DNA of 64,000 nucleotides from a candidate division Zixibacteria bacterium SM23_81 (GTDB lineage: Bacteria; SM23-81): assembly GCA_001304015.1 (NCBI GenBank), contig LJUY01000008.1, forward strand, positions 1 through 64,000. Direction: 5' to 3'. Shown here piece by piece: positions 52,113 to 60,658 of this stretch. A model generated the notes under the pieces. The model saw only the letters and a list, made by a program, of their open reading frames with translations. It was not told the origin of the DNA and searched no databases. Each line of letters begins with the position of its first letter. The first letter of the stretch is position 1. A program made the position numbers and the translations under genes.

Positions 52113-52268
52113 GCTGATCGTCGCTAAGAGCCAGGCTATTTTTTAATACAATATTGGGGATTGTTCAAATAACCATGCTTAGGCTGGGAAATCAAACGTG
52201 TCAAATTCTCACAGGAGCGGCTGAAGTTTACGTTTTCTCCTCCATACTTTTGGAATAATCCTGTTATT

Positions 52269-53309
52269 TCAGTGCTCTGTGGCGGTTAAAATTTCCTTGA
52301 GAATTACGTCGATGATCCTCTTATTGCTCTGAGGTGACGGAAGACATACCTCTCTCTTTCGCGGAACGATGTGTTGAACATCTGCAATCGATTGGAGGAA
52401 ATGCAATTTGCCTTGCTCGACCAGAGTCTGATCAAGAATTCCTCGCTTACCGCTGAACACGCTGAAGACAGGCAGTCCCAGAAGAGCAGCCTCCCGGTTC
52501 ATGGTGCCCCCGCCGCTGATAACAAGATCTGAGTGCCACAGCAAGTTAAGCCCGTCAACGGGTTTTTCAGGAATCACCAAGCCCTGGTGAGAGGGATAGG
52601 AACGCAAAAGGTCTATTCTTTGGTCCTCGGTCCGGGGCAGCACCACAGCCACAGCTGCTTTTTGAGCCAGGATATGTTGCAGGGCTGCCTCAAAGAGCAA
52701 CTCGCTGCGAGGATTATGATAATGGGCCAATGTCGCGGGTGGACGCAGTGTCACCAACACTTGATCCTTGCCTATGCCCAATTGGCTGTATATCTCAGAA
52801 TCCGGTTGAAAATCTCCCAGATAGACCTCCTCTTTAAAACCAGGGTACCTGACCACCTTTGTGGCATCCAGACCAATAGATCCGAGAATATTATCTGGGA
52901 TGAGCTCAGGGAGAAGGACTTTCGTTGAAAACTTGTTAAAGATTCCTGTGAAGACGTGTTCGTAGTCATACAAAGTGACACACGGGATTCTCATCAAGTA
53001 AGAGGTCCATACCAATGATCGAGAGCCATGGCTGACAGCTACATCGATCTTCTGCCGGCGAACGAAACGGAGTAGCTGTAAGGAGCGAATACCCAATCCG
53101 GCTATCTTCGATAGTAACGCCTTCCCATAATGTCGCCCGATGGGGACGAAGGCAATCTGATGGAGCTCGAGAAGACCGTGGGTTTGGGCACATGCTCTTG
53201 CCGTGATAACCACTTCATGTCCGGCCTCCTGTAGCTGCTTCACGATGGGCGCAAAGAAGAGCACGTGGGGAGAATTGTCGATGTCGATCCAGATGCATTT
53301 TCTGGTCAT
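52269..53309 (-). CDS. DUF354 GT-B-fold protein
   Basis: The product has 346 residues. CIWIDIDNSPHVLFFAPIVK with EVVITARACAQTHGLLELH and ISGGGTMNREAALLGLPVFS are the family motifs; the fold is like UDP-GlcNAc 2-epimerase. DUF354 proteins occur in glycan loci of archaea and bacteria with no settled reaction. Start ATG at 53309 overlaps the upstream stop by 4 bases (ATGA). It ends the tightly packed module 58100-52269. Confidence 0.85.
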   Translation of the reverse strand: MTRKCIWIDIDNSPHVLFFAPIVKQLQEAGHEVVITARACAQTHGLLELHQIAFVPIGRHYGKALLSKIAGLGIRSLQLLRFVRRQKIDVAVSHGSRSLVWTSYLMRIPCVTLYDYEHVFTGIFNKFSTKVLLPELIPDNILGSIGLDATKVVRYPGFKEEVYLGDFQPDSEIYSQLGIGKDQVLVTLRPPATLAHYHNPRSELLFEAALQHILAQKAAVAVVLPRTEDQRIDLLRSYPSHQGLVIPEKPVDGLNLLWHSDLVISGGGTMNREAALLGLPVFSVFSGKRGILDQTLVEQGKLHFLQSIADVQHIVPRKREVCLPSPQSNKRIIDVILKEILTATEH

Positions 53310-54490
53310 GTCTTTTCTTTCCCCTCGTTCAAGGCCGATAAAAGCTCGCTTAGGGCATAGAACATCCATGCTTGACCCCAGCGCATGTAAGGGATTTTGT
53401 TAGTTAAAAACCGTCCTTTTCGGTAGTAAAAGTAGCCCTCCCGGTCCTGCAGATTCTGGATGGACCACCGGGCTATCTTTTGGGCAAAAGCCAAGCTGTT
53501 TTTGCTTCGTGCACGTAATCGCGTAAAGGTGATGACACCTTGAGTGGCGCAATGGATATCGATGGGGTAGAGGCTGTTATGGTAATACTTTGGTACCCCA
53601 TTCCGATGGAACAGATGTCGCCGATAAAAATCTAAACCGGCCTCCAGATGGGTCAACAGATCTGTGCTGCCAATGCTCGTCATGATGTTGTCGAGAGCCA
53701 CGAGGATAAAACCGGTGTGATGGCCATCCACCCAGTGCTGAGTCTCCTCTTTTCCGTAAAACCACGAACCGTCTTTGTTTTGGTGCCTGACCACGAAGTT
53801 GGTGGCCTTTTGTGCCGCATCGAGAAGAGGCTTATCCCTACACAGCCGGTGGACGCGACTCAGTATGTGGGCAGCGAGGATGTTTGCGTTGTAGACCTGA
53901 AGATGATCCAAGGGCGTGTAGCTGAAGCAGAGTTCGTCTTTCTGTTCCCAGCGGTGAAGGTCCTGAAGGAAGAAGTCGCAGGAGCTTCGGGCCATCTGTA
54001 GCACCTCTTCTTGTCCCAGAACCTCGTAGAGATTCAGAAGCGCATCGGCGACGAAAGCTGTGTTGACGGCAGTAGGAGTGCCTTGCGGTAAGAAAAAGAA
54101 ACGTGACTGCCAGTCGAAATTGTATCCCCAGCAATATCCACTATAACCTTGACAAGTAAGTTTTTTGAGAAGATTCAGGAAACGCTGACATAGCAAAAGA
54201 TATCTTTGCTCCCCAGAGAGGCGATGGAGGATCACGCAGCCGCTTAGAAAGAGACTGAGCCCTTTGGGATTCAAACCTTTCTTCGTTCCCAGGATGGGTC
54301 TTAGGTTAATGGGCGACCTCTTGGCAATTTGAGCAAAAGCCAATCTTGCCCACCAACTCTTGAGGGGCAACGCGTGGAAGAACTTGCTGTTTAAACCATC
54401 ATATGGATCGTATCCGCTCCATTCCTGCGATTGACAGTAGACAAACAGTCGCTGGAGCGCCACGCTATAATATCTGTCCGGTTCGCTCAT
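53306..54490 (-). CDS. alpha/alpha-toroid protein (glucuronyl C5-epimerase- or glycosidase-like)
   Basis: The product has 394 residues. Repeating helical pairs with aromatic-rich turns (GYCWGYNFDWQSRFFFLPQG, NKDGSWFYGKEETQHWVDGH, GQAWMFYALSELLSALNEG) make an (alpha/alpha)6 toroid as in D-glucuronyl C5-epimerases, glycoside hydrolases and polysaccharide lyases. No single catalytic signature is decisive. Start ATG at 54490 overlaps the upstream stop by 4 bases. In this setting, an epimerase or trimming enzyme acting on uronic-acid sugars is possible. Confidence 0.75.
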   Translation of the reverse strand: MSEPDRYYSVALQRLFVYCQSQEWSGYDPYDGLNSKFFHALPLKSWWARLAFAQIAKRSPINLRPILGTKKGLNPKGLSLFLSGCVILHRLSGEQRYLLLCQRFLNLLKKLTCQGYSGYCWGYNFDWQSRFFFLPQGTPTAVNTAFVADALLNLYEVLGQEEVLQMARSSCDFFLQDLHRWEQKDELCFSYTPLDHLQVYNANILAAHILSRVHRLCRDKPLLDAAQKATNFVVRHQNKDGSWFYGKEETQHWVDGHHTGFILVALDNIMTSIGSTDLLTHLEAGLDFYRRHLFHRNGVPKYYHNSLYPIDIHCATQGVITFTRLRARSKNSLAFAQKIARWSIQNLQDREGYFYYRKGRFLTNKIPYMRWGQAWMFYALSELLSALNEGKEKT

Positions 54491-56670
54491 TGATCTATAA
54501 TCTGGGAGAGATCTACCTTTACAGGCGCCCCTACCTTGAGAGCCTCCATGATCTGAAAGGTGACCAACGTAGCCCACAGGGCATCTTGGAACGATACTGG
54601 CAGCTGTGAGCCTCTCTTGAGGGCGGTTACAAAGGCTTTTAGCTCATTCCGGTGTCCCTTGTCCTGTCTGCGGTGTCGAATGTGTCTTCTTTTCCCGCCT
54701 CGCGACGTGGTCAGGGTCTTGAAATCGTCGATGACCACCACTGAGTTTTGGTCGAAGATCTCGATCCTTTCCTTGGGGAAAGAAGGGTCCCCCACGGACA
54801 GATACTGAATGGTTCCCAAAGACCCATCGGACAGCGCGATGGTCACCATCACGTTATCCGGTAAGGCCTGACGAGGATGTGCGTGGGGCATAGCCTGGGC
54901 GAATACTCTCTGAGGTGTTGCCTTGGCCAGAAAATGGATCAGGTCCACGAAATGACAAACCTCCCCGATAATCCGGCCTCCCCCCTCTTGGGGATCCTGA
55001 ATCCAATGGTCCCAAGGAATGGGTCCCGCGTTGACTCGATAGGTGATGCCCAGGGGCCCTGAGGAGGAGAGAAGAAAATCCTTGGCTTGTTGCACCAGGG
55101 GAGCAAACCGGCGATTGAAGCCCACCATAAGCCTCCCGCCTGTAGTTTTATAGGCGTTGGTCAGTTCTCTGAGCTCATTCATCTCCACGGCCAGCGGTTT
55201 CTCCAGGAAAACGGCTTTTCCATGCTCTAAGGCTTCCTGGGCTATAGTGGCGTGCAAATTGTGTCTAGTGGCGATGAACACACAATCCACGGCTGCATCC
55301 TGAAGGACCTCTCGGTAGTCGCTGGTGCAGTTGGCGAATCCGTATTTGTCGGCCACCCTTCTGGCTGTTGTCCCCACAGCGTCAGCCACAGCCTCCAGAT
55401 TAACTGTCGATATATGGGCTAAGTTGGGAAGCAAGATGCTTTGTGCGAAGCTTCCCGTGCCGATAAATCCGACGCCGAGAGTGTCTTTTTGCAAAGGCCT
55501 TTTCTGAGCCGCTGGTGCCAGTTTCGCCAGGGCTGGGGTCTCGCCGGGCTCATATTCAAGCAAAACCCCAAGAAAGAAATCTCCTTGCTGTCCCGAAATC
55601 AACTGGTAAGCCTCCAGGGCGTTCTCGATGGGAAATCGGTGGGTGATAATCTCTTCCAAGCGAATTTTGCCCCCGGATACTAGCCGCAGAAATTCCTCCA
55701 TGTTTCGCCTTTCCGTCCAGCGGACATACCCGATGGGATAATCAACTCCCTTTTCCTCGTAATAACTGTCATATCTTCCAGGTCCATAGGATCTAGAAAG
55801 TGTGAGAGAGAGTTCCTTTTCGTAGTAGTCCTTCCTAGGCACATCCATGCCCGTCATTCCCACCATGACCACGTTTCCTCGATCGCGAGCAAGCTGGCCG
55901 GCTAACCTCACCGGCTCGCTGCTGGAGGAAGCGGCTGTGATGATCACGGCATCGGCACCGCGTCCTTCGGTAAAACTCGTCGTCCTGTGGACAATCTGTT
56001 CCTCTCCTGCGAGGGCTCCATCGTGGGCTCCCAACTCCAAGGCCAGTTTCAAGAGCTCCGGCTTCAGGTCGACTCCGAACACACGGCAGCCCGCGGCGCT
56101 GAGCAGCTGGACGGTCAGCTGTCCCAAGAGGCCCAAACCGATGACCACCACGCTCTCGCCCAGAACCACTTTCGCCTGCCGTATTCCCTGCATAGCGATG
56201 GCGCCCAAAGTGCTGAAGGCGGCATGATTCAGAGGGAGCCCCTGGGGGACCTTAACGCACAAATTTTTAGGCACAAAAATGATCTCGGCATGATTCGCGT
56301 ACCCTCCCCCGGCGCATGCCACGCGGTCACCGGGCTGAAATTCCTCAGCCCCGTTGGCGACTCGAATCACTGTGCCCGCGCAGCTATATCCCAGGGGATT
56401 GAGGGTGTCCAGCTTGTTCATGGTTTTCTTATAGGTTTTCAACAGGCCTTCCCGTTTGACGTTCTGTATCACCTGCTTGAGCTGATCGGGCCGCGCCCGA
56501 GCCTTTGCCAATAGGTTCTTTTGGCCCAACTCAATTTTTCCCCTTTCGGTTCCAGCGCTGATCACAGAGAAGGCGTTGCGCACTAAAACGCCACCTGGCT
56601 TTAGAATGGGAGGGGGAACCTCTTCTATCTTCAGCTCACCGGTCTTGTAATTTTGGACGACTTGTCGCAT
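54487..56670 (-). CDS. fused zinc-type dehydrogenase and Gfo/Idh/MocA oxidoreductase
   Basis: The product has 727 residues. Residues about 1-355 are an MDR alcohol-dehydrogenase-like domain (PGGVLVRNAFSVISAGTERG, SVVVIGLGLLGQLTVQLLSA); about 380-727 are a Gfo/Idh/MocA domain (GVGFIGTGSFAQSILLPNLA, AVFLEKPLAVEMNELRE, LMVGFNRRFAPLVQQAKDFL). The zinc-binding residues seem incomplete, so the first half may not reduce alcohols. Such fusions recur beside PaaK-like and DUF354 genes in glycan loci and likely act in nucleotide-sugar oxidation-reduction. ATG at 56670; a GTG at 56682 would overlap the upstream stop by 4 bases. Confidence 0.88.
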   Translation of the reverse strand: MRQVVQNYKTGELKIEEVPPPILKPGGVLVRNAFSVISAGTERGKIELGQKNLLAKARARPDQLKQVIQNVKREGLLKTYKKTMNKLDTLNPLGYSCAGTVIRVANGAEEFQPGDRVACAGGGYANHAEIIFVPKNLCVKVPQGLPLNHAAFSTLGAIAMQGIRQAKVVLGESVVVIGLGLLGQLTVQLLSAAGCRVFGVDLKPELLKLALELGAHDGALAGEEQIVHRTTSFTEGRGADAVIITAASSSSEPVRLAGQLARDRGNVVMVGMTGMDVPRKDYYEKELSLTLSRSYGPGRYDSYYEEKGVDYPIGYVRWTERRNMEEFLRLVSGGKIRLEEIITHRFPIENALEAYQLISGQQGDFFLGVLLEYEPGETPALAKLAPAAQKRPLQKDTLGVGFIGTGSFAQSILLPNLAHISTVNLEAVADAVGTTARRVADKYGFANCTSDYREVLQDAAVDCVFIATRHNLHATIAQEALEHGKAVFLEKPLAVEMNELRELTNAYKTTGGRLMVGFNRRFAPLVQQAKDFLLSSSGPLGITYRVNAGPIPWDHWIQDPQEGGGRIIGEVCHFVDLIHFLAKATPQRVFAQAMPHAHPRQALPDNVMVTIALSDGSLGTIQYLSVGDPSFPKERIEIFDQNSVVVIDDFKTLTTSRGGKRRHIRHRRQDKGHRNELKAFVTALKRGSQLPVSFQDALWATLVTFQIMEALKVGAPVKVDLSQIIDQ

Positions 56671-56678
56671 GGTTTCTC

Positions 56679-58100
56679 TCACAATTCAAAGGGCACCTTG
56701 GATATGGTAAACCGGAATTTCCCAGTAGAGGTTCGAGGTATTTGATCCACTCTTTTAATCTCGATGTGCATCTGCGAACCCAATTTTTCCCTGAGTCCTC
56801 TCAAGAGAAGCGCTCCATCATCATCAGAGAAGCTGTCTTCGGCTACGATCTTTACCGTGACCCTGTCCACATTTTCTTGGATGATTTGCGATTCATGGAT
56901 GTGCGAGAGAGGTTTGAAGGCATAGGTGAGGTTAGAGGCCGAGATGAACCGGCCGTCTTCCGTGGTGATGATATCTTCAACTTTGGTTTGAACCGGCTCT
57001 ATCAGCACAAGTCCCCTGCCGCAGGGGCATGTTTCTGCTCTATATTCGCTGACATCGCCCGTTTTATATCGGAGAAGAGGCATCGCGTAATTCACTAGGG
57101 AAGTTCCCACAATCTCGCCCTTTGAGCCATCGGTATGCCTTCCCCCTTCAGAGATAATTTCCACGATGGTGTCCTCCATGGTCACGTGGAGGCCATCGTG
57201 GCGTTCGCACTCCCCGGCCGAGGCGACTTTCTCTGTCAACCCATAATAGTCGGAGACTCGGCATTGAAGAGCCTCTTCGATAACCTGGCGTTGATTGAAA
57301 TACAGTGGTTCGGCACCGGTGAAAATAGCCGCCATGGGCAGCCGTTCACCAGTACTTCTCAGGAATTTCGCCAGGATGAAGATGGTCGACGGGTAACCAT
57401 CGATGACACGAACTTTCTGTGCTTTCAGTTTTTCCACATAGACAGACAGGTTTGGCCTGGTCATGTGATACGTGGAGAAGTGAATTTGTTTGCCGGGAAA
57501 ATTGTATCGCCAAAAAGGCGGTTTCTTCTGCTCAAAAGGAACGATAGGGTGACCACCGAATGTGGCCCTCCAGCTCTTCGCTCTCCATGTCGTGCGCAGA
57601 TCATATCCGCCCCAGGTCCGATGTCTCCAAATCCAGGCCCACTCCGCCAAAAGCACCGAGTGGTTAAGAGCCAGTTTCAAGGGGGAACCCGTTGTGCCGC
57701 TTGTGGCCTGGTGTAGCACTTTCTTCTTGGGAAAGGCCGGAGCGCAGAGCAGGTCTCTATGGGACTTAACCTGTTCTTTGGATAACAGGGGTATCTTGGG
57801 CAGATCTGAGAGATCACGTATCTGGCCAGGCCTGAGCCCGTGTCTATCGAAAAGTCGCCGATAAAAAGGGATTTCTTCATAGGCGTATTTTACCAGCTTT
57901 CGGAGCTTTTGAGACTGGATCTTTTTCAAAGAAGCGGTGTCCAGCCATTGTGTTTCCAAAAGATCGGCCAGTCTGGTTTTGAGATCAGCCCGGCGCTCCA
58001 GGAAGCATCTTCTCAGGCCGAAGGTGGAGCTAAAAAGGTTCTGAATAGGAACGGAACTTTTCTCGTAGACGGAGAGGATGTATTTTCTGGCTATGGCCAT
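56679..58100 (-). CDS. PaaK/CapK-like adenylate-forming enzyme
   Basis: The product has 473 residues of the phenylacetate-CoA ligase family. The P-loop-like motif is VLHQATSGTTGSPLKLALNH; SDYYGLTEKVASAGECER is the A5 core; RYKTGDVSEYRAETCPCGRG is A7 with a CPCG zinc motif; RVDQIPRTSTGKFRFTIS has the A10 lysine. CapK-type members in capsule loci activate a carboxylate, perhaps an acyl or amino acid group to be attached to the glycan. The partner carrier is unknown. First gene of the overlapped module. Confidence 0.88.
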   Translation of the reverse strand: MAIARKYILSVYEKSSVPIQNLFSSTFGLRRCFLERRADLKTRLADLLETQWLDTASLKKIQSQKLRKLVKYAYEEIPFYRRLFDRHGLRPGQIRDLSDLPKIPLLSKEQVKSHRDLLCAPAFPKKKVLHQATSGTTGSPLKLALNHSVLLAEWAWIWRHRTWGGYDLRTTWRAKSWRATFGGHPIVPFEQKKPPFWRYNFPGKQIHFSTYHMTRPNLSVYVEKLKAQKVRVIDGYPSTIFILAKFLRSTGERLPMAAIFTGAEPLYFNQRQVIEEALQCRVSDYYGLTEKVASAGECERHDGLHVTMEDTIVEIISEGGRHTDGSKGEIVGTSLVNYAMPLLRYKTGDVSEYRAETCPCGRGLVLIEPVQTKVEDIITTEDGRFISASNLTYAFKPLSHIHESQIIQENVDRVTVKIVAEDSFSDDDGALLLRGLREKLGSQMHIEIKRVDQIPRTSTGKFRFTISKVPFEL

Positions 58101-58127
58101 GGCAAATTCTCAGATCGAGGCGAAAGC

Positions 58128-59270
58128 TTATCTTCTAGCATTGACAACCTTGGACCATAAAAATCTGGAGATGAGCTTTACGTATCTCCATTTGAAGTTT
58201 CGAAATCCCCTCAGCAGGCAACTCAAACCCTCTTTGTGCAAGAGGACCCAGTAGGTTCTCAGTTCCCTCCGCAGGATCCCCTCCACGCCCTCTCGGTAGA
58301 AAAAATCCCCGGCCTGATTTTGGGCGATGATTTTGGAAAGCTCTTTGATTCTGTCTAAAATTTCTTCTTTGACCTCTCCCTGGGCGGGGACAACATGGAG
58401 GTCCTCTGTGATCTGCGTGGGGACGATATCGTAATCAAAGACGTGATTCTTGCCTAAGCGGGCGCGCAAAAAAATTCCTTGGTGTCGTTTATCCCAGGAC
58501 TGCTGTGACACGATATGCCCAGCTCTATTATCGAAGATGAAGTTTCCCAGGCTGTAGGCAATCAATCCTCCGTTGCGCTCCTCGATGCCCTGTATAACGT
58601 GAGGATGATGGCCCAAGATGATGTCGGCACCAGCATCCATAAGTCTATGAGCTATTTTGATATCTTGGGGATATGGATGATCCGATAGCTCCAATCCCCA
58701 ATGAAGGGATACCACCAAAATGTCCACCTCTTCCCTGAGGGCGACGATATCTTTCACTATTTCCTGTGGGTCAAGCAGAGCCGAACCTGGTGTATTTCCG
58801 GTACTGCTGTATTCGCCTTTTTTGCAATAGCCCAGAAATCCAGCGCGCAGGTCTTTTGTCCTGATAATGGCGGGTTTTCGAGCCTCCCTTTCATTGCGGC
58901 CAGCGCCCACCGTTTCGATGCCCCGTTCACTTAACAGCGTCAAGGTCAGTTCAATGGCCTCTGGTCCCCAATCTAGGACGTGGTTGGTGGCCAAGTTCAC
59001 CACCTTCAAACGGAGAGCTTCAACTGCCTGGACGCAGGAGGGAGGAACGCGGTAACTGGGGTGTACCCCACCGAGGTACGGTTCATTGCTATTTGAAAAT
59101 GGCATTTCCAGGTTTCCAAAAATCAATGCTGAAGGTTCTGTATACCCTCGCATGCCGTCGAGGAGCTGACGGGCACCGGCTTTTTCTATGGCCGATGCCA
59201 CGCGACCGCCCAACATGATATCACCGAGGGCGATAAAAGGGACAGTTGATCTTTCCTGCGGAATTCTCAT
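58128..59270 (-). CDS. CapA family metallophosphoesterase-fold protein
   Basis: The product has 380 residues. The PGA_cap motifs are in order: ALGDIMLGGRVASAIEK, GNLEMPFSNSNEPY, VNLATNHVLDWGPEAIELTL, ILVVSLHWGLELSDHPYPQD, IILGHHPHVIQGIEERNGGL, YSLGNFIFDNRAG. His, Asp and Asn residues fit a dinuclear metal site. CapA is needed for poly-gamma-glutamate capsule in Bacillus; homologues occur in many polysaccharide loci with unclear roles. ATG at 59270. It is 27 bases from the PaaK-like gene. Confidence 0.9.
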   Translation of the reverse strand: MRIPQERSTVPFIALGDIMLGGRVASAIEKAGARQLLDGMRGYTEPSALIFGNLEMPFSNSNEPYLGGVHPSYRVPPSCVQAVEALRLKVVNLATNHVLDWGPEAIELTLTLLSERGIETVGAGRNEREARKPAIIRTKDLRAGFLGYCKKGEYSSTGNTPGSALLDPQEIVKDIVALREEVDILVVSLHWGLELSDHPYPQDIKIAHRLMDAGADIILGHHPHVIQGIEERNGGLIAYSLGNFIFDNRAGHIVSQQSWDKRHQGIFLRARLGKNHVFDYDIVPTQITEDLHVVPAQGEVKEEILDRIKELSKIIAQNQAGDFFYREGVEGILRRELRTYWVLLHKEGLSCLLRGFRNFKWRYVKLISRFLWSKVVNARR

Positions 59271-59380
59271 CTGCTTCGCAAAGGGTTGAAGAATTTTAGT
59301 GGGACGAGAGTCTCGTTTCAGTAAAGTAGGTGCTCGCTCTTCTACAGGTTAATTTAATGAATTTGAGTAAACGGCCTTCG

Positions 59381-60511
59381 TTAAACCTCGTGCAAAAGGG
59401 CCTCAAATATGCTCCGTAGCTTTTGCGCGCTCTGTTCTATGGTAAAGTGTTGTTTAACTCTTTTCCGCCCTGCTGTGCCCATTGATATTCGCAGATTTGG
59501 GTTTTCTATCAATCGGATAATAGCATGTGCTATTTGCCCAGGCCGTTTTTTTTCAACCAAAACGCCTGTTTTACCATCTAGCACTACTTCAGGTATAGCA
59601 CCGGTGTCTTTTGTTGATATGACCGGGCAACTGGCCGCCATCGCCTCTAAGATAGCCATTGGGAAACTATCTATCCATGAGGGAAATGTGAAGATATCGG
59701 TCTTCAGCAAAAAATCTTCTTTATCTTTCCCCTCAACTTTTCCAAGGAACTTGACGGAGCTCTCAAGCTTATGCTCCGCAATAAAATGCAGTGCTTCTGC
59801 TTGTGTCTCCGGTTCCCGTACTCGCCATTCTCCGGCAAAAAGAAATTGTGCCTGAGGATGTTTCTCTCGTACTATGGGAATGGCATAGAGAAGGTCGAGA
59901 ACGCCCTTCGCTCGACAGAGACGGCCTAAAAATGACACCTGGATCGTTTCAGGAACCGCTTGCCGGGAACTTCCTCTTAACGCGGGATTGAGAATTGTCC
60001 CATTATATACTACTTCGACAGAGTTGACATCTGATGCGAAAATATGTTTCAAACGTTCGCCCAGCACGATCAATATGTCTGTTCTTCTCAAGGTAACTGG
60101 TATCAGCCACCGCATGAAGCTATTCGTTTTCTCGCGAAAACTGATAAACGTTTCACTTCCATGATAATGAACGATGATTTTCGCTTTTGAGAACAGCTTG
60201 GCTATCCATATAAAACAAGCGTCTCGGAAAAATCCAAGGTTGTTCTGCGATAAAGGCAGATAGACAACTTTCAAATTTTTCAATAAGCAGTAGATGAAAA
60301 GACGGCCAATTCGTTTCACAGCAAGGGAGACATTTACGAAATCCAAAACCCCAAAGTTATCGAGGCCCCTTCTGTCGGAAGTGTCCAGATGAATGACATT
60401 GAAGTCTTTGACGAAGGAAGATCCAAGAATAGCTTGCGTGCTCACAGCAACACCATGATGTGGCGGAGGTACAGGTCCGATGAGTAGGATATAACCAGCT
60501 GAAAATTTCAT
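59381..60511 (-). CDS. glycosyltransferase, GT4 type
   Basis: The product has 376 residues; start ATG at 60511 with AAGGAT 6 bases upstream, where family homologues begin (YILLIGPVPPPHHGVAVSTQ). Donor-site region VSFLGRLCRAKGVLDLLYAI, E-x7-E motif FPSWIDSFPMAILEAMAASC, and PVISTKDTGAIPEVVLDGKT. Similar in plan to the gene at 41060-42247. Likely adds one sugar of the repeat unit. Confidence 0.9.
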   Translation of the reverse strand: MKFSAGYILLIGPVPPPHHGVAVSTQAILGSSFVKDFNVIHLDTSDRRGLDNFGVLDFVNVSLAVKRIGRLFIYCLLKNLKVVYLPLSQNNLGFFRDACFIWIAKLFSKAKIIVHYHGSETFISFREKTNSFMRWLIPVTLRRTDILIVLGERLKHIFASDVNSVEVVYNGTILNPALRGSSRQAVPETIQVSFLGRLCRAKGVLDLLYAIPIVREKHPQAQFLFAGEWRVREPETQAEALHFIAEHKLESSVKFLGKVEGKDKEDFLLKTDIFTFPSWIDSFPMAILEAMAASCPVISTKDTGAIPEVVLDGKTGVLVEKKRPGQIAHAIIRLIENPNLRISMGTAGRKRVKQHFTIEQSAQKLRSIFEALLHEV

Positions 60512-60658
60512 ATTACATCCTTGAGCCGGGAGCCACATTTCACATATCCGCTCCACTGACTATGAGCTTACCCTCTCGTGTACATCATCAAGGTCGTCTC
60601 CTCGTTAGATTGAGGAGTTTCATCGCTTGCGTCACGAGGACCTGCCCCATGATCATGT

